The notes under the pieces were generated by a model. It saw nothing but the letters and a program-made list of their open reading frames with translations. It was not told the DNA's origin and did not search any database. 64,000 nucleotides of DNA from Spirodela intermedia (lineage: Eukaryota; Streptophyta; Magnoliopsida; Alismatales; Araceae), in assembly GCA_902729315.2 (NCBI GenBank), contig LR746274.1, forward strand, positions 7,623,037-7,687,036. The letters are read 5' to 3'. A program made the translations under genes and the position numbers. Position 1 is the first letter of the stretch; each line of letters starts with the position of its first letter. This document shows positions 1-14,300 of the stretch, piece by piece.

Positions 1-1204
1 CCATAAAAGTTTTATAACGCGACATTTTTTGTAATGAAAACAATAAATTATAGGTTAGGGAACAGACATTGATGAGAAAGCAGAGTTAAACCAACTGAAC
101 AAGTCCATAATATGTCTATAGATATGGCAACTTGCACATCTGAACGTTCATGTATAGAAGGTTATTTATCAGGTACTCATCATGCAGTTCTGCCTCATCT
201 ATTTTCTACATTTCTTGCTTCTTCTTTTGTATATGTTGAAAATGGAGAAAAACCCTCGTCACGAAGGATGGAGGGGAGAAGGGTGGAAACCGCCTCAAAA
301 TTCATTCAACTCTAACCCCCATTTTATAGAGAGTAACAATACACAACTTTTGCCAAAACACCCTCAACTAATTAACTATTTCTCTACGACCTAAAACTTC
401 CAACAGTATACCATGTAAACCATCGAGTTTAACTTTACAGCTTACTCGTAATTTCTTTTCAACCTTTTGGTGTCCTTTAGCTTTAGAAATTCATGTTCCT
501 GGTATCTAAGACTAGTATAAGGGATTGATAAAAATGAGAAAGCGAAAGGAACTAAATGATCATTTCAATGAGTAAATAATCATACAGACGTAAGCGAATT
601 CATTGGATTAACGCTTTCAATCATCAATTGTACAAGAATAAGAGTCGAGGAGAGTTGTCCAACTAAGCCAATTCAGTGTAAAGCAGAAAAGTTCAACTAG
701 TGAAGTAAACTTCATAAACAAGCAAACGAGATCTCTGTCAAGTTGAAATGATAACTAGACATTATTTGTGAAAAGTACATTTTGAAGGATTGGAAATTTA
801 TAAGGAAAACAACTAAAGTTACAAATGTTAAAAAAAAAAAATTGGCATGTTAGGAGTAGTTTTTTTCGGGGAATAAAATGTGAGGGCATGAGGACAATGC
901 TACTCGTCTTGACAAAACACCATTTATTCAGTGCTAATTTTATTTTGGCTGCCAGGATGGCTTTTTTACTTTCTCGCTCATGACAGGAATGCTTCAACCC
1001 AAATAAAATGCCCTCGGCCATGTCATTTTCCAAACATTAACAGGATGAAGGATAAATGACTATACATATGACATATCTATAACGGAGAGAACAAATGAAC
1101 TTTTCTGGAAAATAAATAGAAATTGAAAAAATCGAAGTTCCAAGACAGAATCAATAATAGCAACCGAGTCCCATTGTAAAACTGACTAAAAATAGCTTGC
1201 ATAC
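1..1204 (-). other. VPS52 intron 15 running off the left edge
   Basis: After exon 15 the next family block should resemble NIALWPRFK, and I find no such coding on the minus strand here. This stretch is therefore intron, and the remaining exons lie left of the window. Confidence 0.7.
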
Positions 1205-4200
1205 CTTGTCCAAGTATGAATCCAAACATGGAATCCGCCGACGAGACATGATTAGCTGTATAAAAAAAAGACATTAAATTTCATTATATCAAACTGATAC
1301 CTCAAAAAAGGCAAGTGCACATTGGATTGAAATTGATGAACTGATTTCTGCTTTTTTTTAAAAAATGGGATGTGCTAAAAAATTGTGCTTGGATGTTCAC
1401 GAAAATCTACAACAGATATAGAGGATCACACAATTCTTCGTTATGGAATATCAGGTGGAGTCTGTGCACACTTCCCAATGGGCCTCAGTCACCTACAAAA
1501 ACCAACGGTCCTCCCCAAAAAGGCAAACGCACCATGGCCTCTTGAAGGAGCACCAAGTGAGACCTAACCCACTTGTCCCTCGCTAAGGGGAAAATGGAAT
1601 AATCATGCCAGCAAATTTTAACATTGAAACATTCATCTTGGAAAGGCTCCCAGAATCTCAATCTAAGGCAGTGAAATGGGTTACCTGATATGACTAAGAT
1701 GGATGCATCAATTAATGCTGCATTGTACAGAGAATTTGCCATCATGATAAAGCAGATGATTACCTGGTGCTGATGTATAATAAGTATCATAAGCATTAAG
1801 CCATTTCCATCAAAGCTGTTCGCCAGAACTGTGTTTGTGTGTTCATCGATAACTCCAAAAGGTCCTGAATAGAAGAAGAGACGAGCTTTAGATGTTTATA
1901 ATAAATGGTGATTCTGCTAGTTGATTTCAACAGTTTAGCCAGTTTATTCCACATTCGATATCTAAGATAACGCTACATAGTAATCATTAAAGAACGTGCC
2001 CAAAAAAGTTAGATAAAGCCCAATACTATGCAAAAGCGCTTGCATTTGAATTACGGGCCTAATTTATTTTAGAGTGTCTTATAGTACTCACATATTTCGT
2101 TAAGATTGAAAAAGTTATCATTTTTTCAAGCTCTTGTACATTTAATCATAGCTCAGGATAAGACCAGCAGGGTGTGGTCTGTTTGAATTTGCCAAAAATA
2201 ATGACTGGTTTCGAGAGAACAATATTACTGGGAGATATATGTCAACAGATGACAGAAGCAAAAGTTGTTGGAACAAGGAAAAGCAAGAAGAATGAAAAAG
2301 CAAACAATGTGAAAGTTTTTTAGGAAGAATACTCATAAAGTACCTGACTGAGAACACATCCCTAATGTAATTTTTTGTTCGAATGAATTGTGCTAAGCAA
2401 GAACCAATGGAGACTCGTATTGCCCATAACCTTAACCAGAATAAGTTAAAGAGAATATCACAGTTATGTAACTTCATCTCAATGATTCGAACAGAAGTAT
2501 AACATCACCATCAACAGATTACATGTTCAGTTGGCATTAACTACAGGCTTGACTACATCAGTATATTTTTGAGGAAATTTGAGCAAAATGAATGTTAGTT
2601 AGGAGTATGTCATATTAATGACAGGGAAACCTTTTCCAAACGCTAATCTAGCAAAAATGAGTTACCAAAAAACATTTTTTCGTTTTTAATTAAAAAACTA
2701 TTAGAGATCTAAACAGGGAAAAAACATCTCGAGTATAGTTAAATTGTTTAAACTGCCACATCAGCAGACTTTCTGATGTGTCCTGGCCGTCATAAAGAGC
2801 ATTGTTAGTAAGGACACCCTATTTAACTAAATACCTCCACGAAAGTCATCCAAACTAGGAAAGACTTAGTTGAAGAAAAATGATGAGTATCGAGGGTGAC
2901 ATAATTGAATAAGAGTCACTCGTGGTATGGTTGACTCTGTGACACTAATAAGAGTTAATGCTGAAGGATCTACAAATGAGGAAAAGTCACCTCCCTAAAG
3001 GTAAATTTTTTTCAATAAATAATTTCCTTTCGACAGGCCCAATCTTCCTCGTGTCACCCTTGAGAAGGGCAAGTTTCACAAAAGAAAGTCAAACTTCTGC
3101 AGCAACTTTTGCAGTAATGAACTCAATAAAGGAGCAGGGTCTTTTCACAAGGACGGACTTTCACAAAAAAGTTTGAGGGAAAAAAGCAGGAGAGGGACAA
3201 GGGATGTGAAGAGAAATAGAGGATTTAATGCATATGTGTGTCTATTTCTACTAATTTAAAAAAAAAAATCTTTCTCAAAAAAAGCTCTCTCCCATGCCTC
3301 CAAAAGCTTTTTAAACGACTAATTTCTGAAGAAGTCATTCCTGTCGATAGGAACTTTGTCATAAGAAATCCACCTTTTGTAAGGGCAACTTTCTCCCAAG
3401 TATAAACCCTCTGACAGAGATGGAAGTACTGCAAAAGTCAACCTCCCAGTGATGGGTTTTTACTCGAAATAAGTTGGCCCAGATACATGCACATTTTCTT
3501 CAATCACCCTACTAAGTACGACTTTCTAGAAAATTTTCTTCAGCTAAGTCATGTCAACAAAAAGGGTCAGATGGTGGCCACCTCATTCCATGAAGGTGAA
3601 CAAGATTTTCCAATCCCGTCTTAAGATTTATAATGAAATCTTTCAAACACAATCTGTTAAGAAAGAGAGGACATTTGTTTTCTTACTTCCAACTTCAATA
3701 ACTTAGTTTTTTCTTAGCCCCTATTTAGAAAAGCTGTATTTTTGCTATGAAATTCTTTGGAGTTTGCTCTACTTAAAAATGCATTGGATGGAACCAATAT
3801 ACATATCTTTTCGTCTGGTCATCTCCCTCTTGCGTAGACGGATTTGTCTGGGAGCATAGTATGGGAGCATTTGTGTAGACGGATTATAGGATACTTGTAC
3901 TAGAAATTTAGAGGGGAGAAAGAAACGGAGTTGGAGACATTCGGACATCAAGATTAAGAGGTCCAGTAAGTTTTCCTCTATCTCTTTGTTAACTGTGTGC
4001 TTTTGGCATTAGCATCCAAAATGGACTGGATACCCATACCCTCCTTTCCTATGCTGCTTCTGCAATGTTTGCCATGTAACGGCACATTCACAGGTGCAAT
4101 GTTTCCCTTGTAGACAAGGCTGATGGGAAACTTACATCTTAAGAAAATTCAGATCCTCCTCAGAGATAACAGAAGATTCTTAGAGCGTAAAGGAGGTATG

Positions 4201-7200
4201 CTTGTCACAGCATACTTTAATACTCTGCACAGCAAGGAGGAATATGATTGTTATTCCATAAAGGAACAGAACTACCTGAGGATTAGAAGAGATTTCGAAA
4301 TGAGCAGAGGAATAGTATATTTTTATTCTTTACACAAAGGGACACAGAGTATGAAGCATTGAGTCAGATTCTCAATCCAAATTTCACACCAACGTTGGAG
4401 CATGTGTATTTTAGGCCCCTAAGTAAGGAAAACGAAAAGTCCTGAATGAAGGAATAAAGGTGAAAGCATCACTTCCGAAAATGAATGTTCAATGGTCATT
4501 AGAAATACTTCAGAGGGAAAAGAAGGGATCAGTTTCTCCCTTGTGCGATAAGAGTTCACTGGCTGCAAGCTGGATCAGTTTCTCCCTTGTGTGACAGTAT
4601 TTTTGAGATGAACCCAAAATCCCATGCCATTTACAAAGAGGGAATTGGGCAGGCCCATTGGGTTGATTCCTAAATGGATCAGCAGAAAGAGAGTCTGAAA
4701 AGGCACCATCTCCCTCAGCGTGATACCACACTTGCAAGTCAAAAGGCAGCCCATCCTCTCTCTCATACAAGAACATTAACGGACCAGGGTTGGCTCCACA
4801 ATCCCAGTGCTTTTACAAAGAGGAATTGGCCTGTTCTAGCAGCCTGATTCATAAGCAGGCAGTTTGAAAGAGCCAAAAAGTAAGAAAGACTGCTAGCTCC
4901 CATTATGTGACGGCATGATCTCCTTTCACTTGATGACTTAGTCTCTCCCTCTTCTGATGGGCCTCCCAACTTCCATGTATTAGGCCACTTATCAATTATT
5001 GCTCTCATTGGATAGGCAGGTTAGGCTGAATCTAAGGCCACATCAAAGCCACATGTTTTACATGCTAGGTCAATTATAAAGGCCAAGTATTGAGCAATGC
5101 TGAATTATTATAGCTGAATATCTCACGAAAAGAAATTGAATGGAAGTTGAAGTTGCCTATAATGATTGATTATGACAACATGGCAGTCAACAAGATAGCT
5201 GATAACGTAGTCATGATAGATTAAAACACAACGATTGATCGTCAGTTCCTTTGACAAAAGCCTGAATGCACAGATATACCACAGCATTTCATTAGACTTC
5301 AATTTCAGACTAAGCTTCAGAATACATTAGAAAATAATCAGCCATGGTGTCTTTCAGTGTGAGACAAGTTATCTAAAAAAGGAGTGATTTTTCTGAAGGA
5401 ATGCATGTATATAGTTTAATGTATAGAATGAGATACGAAACAGGTTCATCTTATGGAATTAATCGAAGAGATCAAAATACCTGAAAAAATTTCATAGAAT
5501 ACAGATTCTTCACCAAAGAAATCATCACAGAAGAGGTACCTAATAAAAATATACATTATAAATAAGTTAAACTGTTTTTAGATTTCATATACCATTTAAA
5601 ATACAACACAAATATCATACTCTGAAGTAGCGGTATCCATTAGAAGTTTGTGCAAGCTCCTAAAGAGAACTTCGTAGGGGTATTTAAGAGAGTTCGCTTC
5701 TGCTATATGTGGAATCAATGCAGGCTGTTCAATTTCCTGAAAAAGATATAAGAAATTAAATTATGATCGAATCTAATATGAGAAAGATATAATCCTATTT
5801 AAATTTAAGAAATAACTCCCGAATTTAAAATTCAGAGAAAAGGCAGAAAACATAAGAGTACCACTGAAACCTAGAGAATCAATACAACATGTAATCTGAG
5901 GTGCTCCAATATTGAATCTTTTTACAAGTTAACAGACACTGGAAGAAAAATATTAGATCAAAAAGATTGTGACAAAATCACTTATTATCCCAAGAAAACA
6001 TCATGAGGGGGAAAGGGGGGGGGGGAGGGGCTGTTTCGATAAAATCCTCTAAGAACAGTTTTCACACAACATTGTATTAAATTATACATATACCAGAAAT
6101 AACTGTATCTTTGGGCATACCATGATCTATTTCTCAAAAGAGGTAAAGAATAAATATACGTAATCATAAAATTATAAGAATCATAATCAGGAAAAACTTA
6201 TGGAGTTGAAATCATAGAATACATGTTATTCAGGAAAAATGATGATGGTAGCCGAATATAAAATCAACATATATATATATATATGAATTGTCCCGGTTGC
6301 ACTACTTTCATTCCCTAACAAAGAGCAGTGGATAAAATACTAGGTATATGGAGATACATAAAACTTCATACCATCGAGATTGCTGCAAGTCATGAAAATT
6401 TGCCAATACATACATGATCAACAGAAAACATAGATTACTTGATATTTAGAAAAAAAATAATCAAGACAACAAACCCAACCATGACTCGCCCACTCGTAAC
6501 CAATCCGGAACTCCATTCAAATTTGGAAAGGAAAAATGAGAAAAAATAGATGGTTTAACATTTGAAGTACTTGACATGATGTGCCTCACTAGCAAAAAAG
6601 TTTGAAGAACTTGAAATAATACAGAAGTGACTCATCTACACAACATTCATCAACTGTTTACAAAAAATGTGAAAAATGTCTTGTGCAATCCATGCACAAC
6701 AAGACATGTTTATAATAGGAATGAAGTGGGAAATATTTACATCAGAGCTATTTCATTTCTTGTCCTCTAAAAAAAAAATATCAGGCAACGTATCTGGAAA
6801 CTTGAAAGTTCATTTAGAAAAAAATTATAAATAATTACTGATAGGCTTTGAGGATTTTAATGGATTGGTATATTCACCAGGGCAAGAAAAAAACGACTGC
6901 AAGGCCATCAGAAAAATGGGTCTCCATCTAGAAATTTAAACAAAACGTCAATCAATGCCCAGATAGGTACCAGAAAATTGCCAAGTCTGTGAAGCCGTCC
7001 TATGCAAATTCACCAATTAAATGAGCCTATCAATCAGATCAGTCCAAATATTTTGGATAATCCCTAAATTACGTCGATAAGAGCTAAGAAAAAATAAAAT
7101 CCCCGATAAACCAAGATCTATGACAACCGAAAACAGCTTCAGACCCTTTTTATGTTTTCTCCGGAAAGAATTAGTAAAACAGCAACTTGGCAAAGCTTTG

Positions 7201-10200
7201 TGCTGTAATAAACGGCATTTTTAGCAAAACGAGGAGAAGATGTAGGACACTGCATTTTCTAATTGAGCATAGCCGCAAGTAAACAGTAAATCAGATTACA
7301 TAAGTGCTCTATGAAAGTTAGAATGGATAAGTAGTCAAAACCTTCAAAATATTAAGCCGCTCCCCTAAAGCAAAAACAGAAGACCGGTTTTTCAATGGCT
7401 CCTTTGCTCTTGAGAAAACAAAAACAGTACTGCGGGCTTCAACTCCTATAAGATCATTGGATGTTGCTATATCCAGTTGGAGTTTCTCCAGTGCCAGTAT
7501 ATATGCCCGAAAATGCGCACTCAGAACCTGCAGAAGAGATTTTTAAGGCAAATAACGAATTCTAAGAAGGCACTCTCATATCCCATAAATGAATATTTAT
7601 ATGCATCGAAGATGTAATTAATAAATATTTTAAACCAAATGGTACAAGCAAAAATTATGAATACATTTTTTCCTCATTCTGCAAGAGCCTATGTACTGAA
7701 CAATTTTAAGGTCGTAGTTACATCATATTTAATAAAATTAAAAATAAATCAAGAAATTTACATGAATGTAAACAATTATGTCCCAAATAAGCCCCAATAA
7801 ATGAGCTATAGTCTACACCATGCCAATGTTGACTAAGCTATAAACACAAGGTTTCAAAATATTAAAACCAAGCAACTGGTAAGAGTGAATTATTTATTCT
7901 ATTAATGACAAGTTCTTGCCAGTCGGACAACCTGGTCAAACAGTAGTTCAAATGGTAAAAATAAATATGTTGAAATCGCATCTACGATAAATGAATAACA
8001 CCATTTCGTTTAAGAAATAGTGCAAGTTTAATCTTTGCATATGCTATTATCATCTTGATATTTTTTAAAGGGAAATTCCCTGCCTTTACGCCAGGAATTC
8101 AAGCCCTATATGCCTAGGTTCATACCTTGTCGACCACTTTTAATGCAATAAGATTAACCATGTTTATTGAAGCGTTAATGCGTATATCTAAACTGTTGGC
8201 TTAGTTTAGGCATGGCAAACATCGCTTCCTGAAAATGCATAACATAAAAATACATTTAACAAAAAAAAAAAAAATTAGTTCCCTTTACTTGACCAGACAG
8301 CCTCACGCCAGTTATATCAAGTATATCAATTGATCATGCATCCAAAACTATGTGCAACCGAGCTGCAGAGATCATGCATCCAAATCGGCCAAGATTCTAG
8401 TTATTGATTTATTGATTTATGAATATCCCATTTATAAGCTCTTCACTTCACTCTGATCACGTAATACCTCCAGACAGTGATGTGGAATATACATATGAAA
8501 GTAACTGAATGCTACCATCTTTTATTAGTCTTTATCATGATCAAACTTATTCAAGATATTTAGAATCATCAAATAATTCATTAACACTTCAATTTTGCAT
8601 GCAAGTCAACGAGACTAGATCACCTTGTTCATTGTGTCAATATATGCCGAACGGACTTCATTATATATCTCCTTCCCATGTTCTTTTAGGAATAGGACAA
8701 CATATCTGCAATTCCGAGTACATAATGGTCAACATATTGGATTAAAAATTACATTTGCTACCAAATGGCAGAGATCATGAATCGTAAAGAGAGAAACCTA
8801 GAAATAGAACTAGATAGACTCAATGGAGAGAGGCTGGTAAGGACACAGCATGATTGTTAGATTTGGTCAACATAAGGTTCTGTTCAATCCACTCACCATA
8901 GCTGCCATTCCTTGCTCACTTCTCACGTTATAGACTAACTATTGTAGCCCACTATTATTTTATCCGATTAGCGCATGTAATAATGAATTTTATCCCCTTT
9001 TCAGTTCTTAACTTCAGAGAAATTCATTAAAGCTGCCTCTGTACTGTCACCCAATATCAGCAAAACAGCAATTTCTATAATTTCACAGCAGTAAATGTTC
9101 AGCTGCTAAGTAATCAGAAACATGGATTTTGGCATTGGCATCTATACTTTGCAATAAAGAGATCCAAAAAAAGGAGGTTGGAACCTAATCAAATCAACTG
9201 GTTCAAAAAAAAAAATGAATCCCTTTTAAAATCGAAACAGAAAGATGGAGCATATATCTACATTGATATCACAAATCATGAACTCCAAATTTTTCTGTTG
9301 CAATAATTATTAGATGCCCATCAATTCCACAATCTCAATTGCAAAAATTTTACTGACGCATCAGAAATTTACTCCACAAAAACATGTTAGTAACCTACAT
9401 AACTAGCACACAACTCTTAGAGATTACCCATTGGTCGCATAATAACAGATGAACAGGGGAAATTTGAAGGATTTACCCACTTTTTTAATTACTAGGAGAC
9501 AAACTTGAAAGGAAGTATAAAACCTTCTTGAGATACTGAAAAATTGCTCTTCTTGGCTAGTAAACAACATGGAACTGACTCCATTCACTTTGTTGTACTG
9601 CATAAATGAATAATGATCCCAAACTTTCATCAACAGAATAGGGATAATTATCTTACTTCCCTTAATTTCGCAACTTTACATTAATCTACGACCTTCAAAT
9701 TTAGCATAACTGCTACTCTTTTAAATTGAGAATAGTAGAATCCGCCACTAAAATAATGAGTCCCCTATTTCCTCGTCATTTATTTTCATTCCAACTGTCA
9801 TTTCAATATTCTAGGATTAATTTTGACGACTAATATTGCAGATAAATTAATTGACATCTTGAGATATTATCACACAATAGAATACATCTACCTGTGGTAG
9901 AAAATCATTCTCTGATTAGAACAAAATATGATAACTGATGTTCTGGATAAATTAGGGCATATCCACTGGCAGCGGAATCTGACACAAAATATCCTTAAGT
10001 ACACAGGTTAAAGCATAGATGGGGAGTGGTAAGCTTTTACCCAATGAGAATAACTTTTATCAAGTCTTCCAGGAAAACTAATTCCAGTCCTCTGTTAAAA
10101 ACTGGTAAAAAGGAATACAGTTATCTAAAACAACTTCCCTTTTGCTCCAAAGTGCCAAATAGACTGGAGACTGAGTCAGACGTAAAACTATACGCATTGA

Positions 10201-11341
10201 TTCAAATTGTGTTGGAATTCAGAATAAATACAGTAGCAGGGATAACTTACTTATACTTGAGAAGAACGCTTTGCTGAAGGATCTGAATATTAGTTTTTGG
10301 CTTCCTCAAAGCATAAAGCTTCTGAACTATGAACTCGAAGACCTAAGCAAAAGTAGAAAATTTTAAAATGACTTCATGAAAGAATTTACATTAGTCCAAG
10401 TGCCAAAAAGCATGCAATAAAAATGAAACTTGATTATGTATACATACCGTCCTACCTGATTACGTTGGGACATTCTACAAGATGTGGTCACACATACTTG
10501 TGATTTAACAAAAATTCAAAAGGTAAAGAATACTTACACTATCCCAAGAGACTATCTCCTCTCAATTCATAGTTATCTTACGTCATGCCTAAAGCAGTCA
10601 ACTCACATAAAAACTTTATAAACATTCTCATGATGAGCCCAAACTCCTCTCAATCTCTTCAAATTGACAGCGAACAATCTCAACACCTCTGTCCAACCTG
10701 GCCAGAATGGAATGAGAAGTTGCTTCAGTCCAATACATCTTTCTCTAACTAATAGTCATTGCTTTCACCATCAACCTTTGATGCCATTTTTAGCTTCTTG
10801 TTCATATCGTATCCTCTTTTCAATGGTAACTGTCCATAGATATCTGCAGATCCAATTTCCTAAAGCCAGAAACTTAATCTCCATAAATTTCAAGTTTTTT
10901 TCAGATGTATATTAGCTTGGCTTCTGTCTGTAATATGTTTCCTAATTGGTAGGATTTATGGAAAGTTAATTTCCTAAAAGAATTGTTTGCCCACGGTAAC
11001 TTTGATCTACATTTGATAATATATTTGGCAACCTACATCCAAGTATATACGTACGAACTCCAAATACTCTGCCGAAATCATATCCACATTACACAAAGAT
11101 TCAATACCTAGCGACAGCAAGACACAAACCTCAAGTGGCAATGACAAGTTTCAAGGTGTTGCCTATAGAAAGAGTTCAGGCAGTAGATTCCTCCCTAACT
11201 CACTTCAGTCGGTTTTACAACAATGGCAAATGATTTTCATGATAACACTAAGGCTATGGAAGCAGGAGTAGCCACCAAAGGATGAATTGCAACAACATTT
11301 TGAAGTGGCCTATCTCTAATCAAAAAAAGCAGATATTGCTA

Positions 11342-11372
<31 letters not shown>

Positions 11373-14300
11373 GACGAGTCAGTACAAGGAATAAAAGTCA
11401 TTATTAGCATTCATCAATTAGATAGAACATGGTTATGATTTTTTTCATCAGCTTTAGTCTGAGTCTACCAATTCTCTAGAAGTTGAAATCATGATGAATT
11501 CTCATTTCACTTTGATAGCCAACAGATCTAGAACAGATTTAACCAATATTAGGCATTGGACATTAGATCGTAGTTTTATTCCTATTATTACGAGTATGAA
11601 GATTATAAAAACTGTATGTCTGAAATGTTACTTCGTTCGTAGATACTGTTCCGGTGCACATGATTTTGAAAACGAATTTGACTCTTTTTCTATCTTCTCT
11701 ACATGTTTCCTACATTCAATGACTTCCCCATTTTCCAAAATTACTGGGACTCTTTTATGCAGCCAAATCACCATTTTGATACACATCCTGCAATCCAGGC
11801 CCACACCCGAGTTTAGATATAACTTAAACTCGTGTAATCTAAAAACTCTATTGATAAATTTTCCATCGTTACAAAATAAGAAAACACTTGAATAAATTGT
11901 GGATTACGATAAAATATTTTAAATAAAAAAGTACATCAGTGGCATGATTCAAGTCAGAGTCCTATAATATCTTACAATTAATCCCATTGAATTTTTAGTT
12001 ATTTTTATCATTATGATAAAAGGGTTCGTCGTTCCAATCAGACAATGTTCGGAAATCCAATTGTTCTCAGAAAAGCCCCCCTTCCTAATGTAAAGCTTGA
12101 TATCAGCTGTTAGAACACCTTATCACAATCATAGAAGAATCAAGAAACATGAAAATCAAGAAAAATGTGAATGAGCATAAATTCTTCAATTACCTTTGCG
12201 ACAGCCTTTTGTCGAAGTCTTTCCAGCTCTGGTTGCACATCTTTAAGAGCCATGGATGAATTGACCATAGGGTCGACTTCAATAAACTTAATCTTCCTGC
12301 TTAGGATCTCGAGCATTCTCATATATTCATCATTCACCTGTAGAGGACAGCGAAAAATCATTATACTTGTACATGCAGTGTAGGTTTCTTATAGTCCTTT
12401 CTGGTCAACAATGTCAACATCGTAGACGGTGCCTTGAAATCTAAAACAGGGGAAAACAACATGATACAGTTATGAACTGAGATTGTTTCTCCGATCAACT
12501 CCAAGAAGGTCAAAAATATCATCACACGAAAGTCATAAAAAATATCATCATACAAATAAATGGAAGTTGTGATGGCATGATAAGACAAATAATGTAACAT
12601 AAGGCCCCAAACTTTAGGATTTACTTTTGAACCATACTAATAGGACTGCGAGACAAGATGGTCACAGGAATTTCTGAATTTGAAACATTCACTAAATTGA
12701 AAGGTTCCCAGGAACACTAGGAGTAATCTAGACAGGAAGCATTGATTGCAAAAGTTTGCATAGCCAGGAATCCAGCAGTTTAGAGACAAAAGCCTTACGA
12801 TGCCTTGCCAGGGATTAGGGAGGCAATAAAGAGAGATGAAATTTTTCATGCCACAGTGAGGTAGCGCCCATGGTAGTGGAGACCAACAATGATCAGGAGT
12901 GGCTGACCTGTCCACAATCACAGATTTCAGGTTGATTCAGCACACAATCGGCCACTCTGACCTGATTGATAGCTTTCTCGACATTGAGGGATGATGGGAC
13001 AGCCCACAAGAGAGCGTGAATTCTGACTGTCAAGCAAAGGGCACATATTGATTTTATACAAATTTGGAACTGAATCTCGAAAAACGTCACATTGAAGGTT
13101 TCTAATCAAATCACATCCTATCCCAACAATAGGCTTGAATTATCAACAATTTATATGCAAAATCAAAGAAAACGTGCATATTCCCTCTCAGCCCCCAACA
13201 AAAAGAGGGCAGAAAAGCCTCTCACAAATGAAGCACATAGCCCATAGAACACTAGTGCTCCAACCGACACCTGTAAAAACCTTCTCTAGTATTTGTATAC
13301 TTCCTTCTAAAATAACATGACGAAAAATCTGTGATGCAGCATTTAAGACATTATAAGAAACCAATATCTATTATAATCAGAAAAAAAATACTACCTGATA
13401 CGAGTTGAAAGCATATTTACATGGAACATAGACCTATCCATTTATTATCCTCTCACGACCTTAAAAACTGGACAGTTTACCAAGAAATTATCAACCAACC
13501 TCTCATGCATTATATAGACAAAATAGAGTCCTAATTTGAGGTAAAAATATGAAAATCATTCAAATGGCTGCTGAAAATTATGAACATCAAATAGCACTGA
13601 CACGTTAACAATCCTGCTCACACTTCTATCCATGAAATTTAATTTTCTCTGCAGTTATGTATACTACACGCTCAATGATGCATTTGCTATCTTTTACTAT
13701 TTTTTCGTAATTCGTACCATCTTCTAGACAATATCCGCATAGGTCACCCTTTTCTGGATCACAGGTTCTTTTAAGCCCCAACACTTCATAATTCATCAAT
13801 TTAGTCCCGCTATGAAGCATTGGTATCCAGGTCAAATTAAACAAAAATGATCTTTGGAAAAGTTAATGATAGGTCAGACCCGCAAATACACACACATAAA
13901 TGTTAAAACGATTCTTATCACAAAAGAAATTTATCAAAGCATACAATGAGAAATCTGGGTCCCAAATCTCCTATAAGATAAACTATGTTAGGGCCATTAT
14001 ATTCTTTCGAAAAGTAGACAGGAGGATTATCCATCATAACGGTTATTATTACAATAAATGAGAGCTCAGGAATGCATAACTGATGTAAATCTTACAGATC
14101 TAAGGATGAGATGTACACAACTATAAAAAAATCACAACCGCTGGACAGAATCCTCCACATATGTCTCGCAAAAAGATTACCTCGCCGTCAACTATGATAT
14201 CAACCATCCTCGGGGGGACAATAATATCTTCTACAAATTTTGCAAGTTTCAACTCTGCTACCTGAAAGAAATAAAATGTTAAACAATATGAAGTGCTCGA

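Noticed and set aside
11342-11371. CRISPR-like or satellite array
   Set aside because: All repeat clusters here are microsatellites or tandem duplications without unique spacers, and the DNA is plant nuclear.
12637-13109. Overlapping minus-strand frames of 60-94 codons in a VPS52 intron
   Set aside because: None shows conserved motifs and they overlap in different frames, consistent with chance openness.
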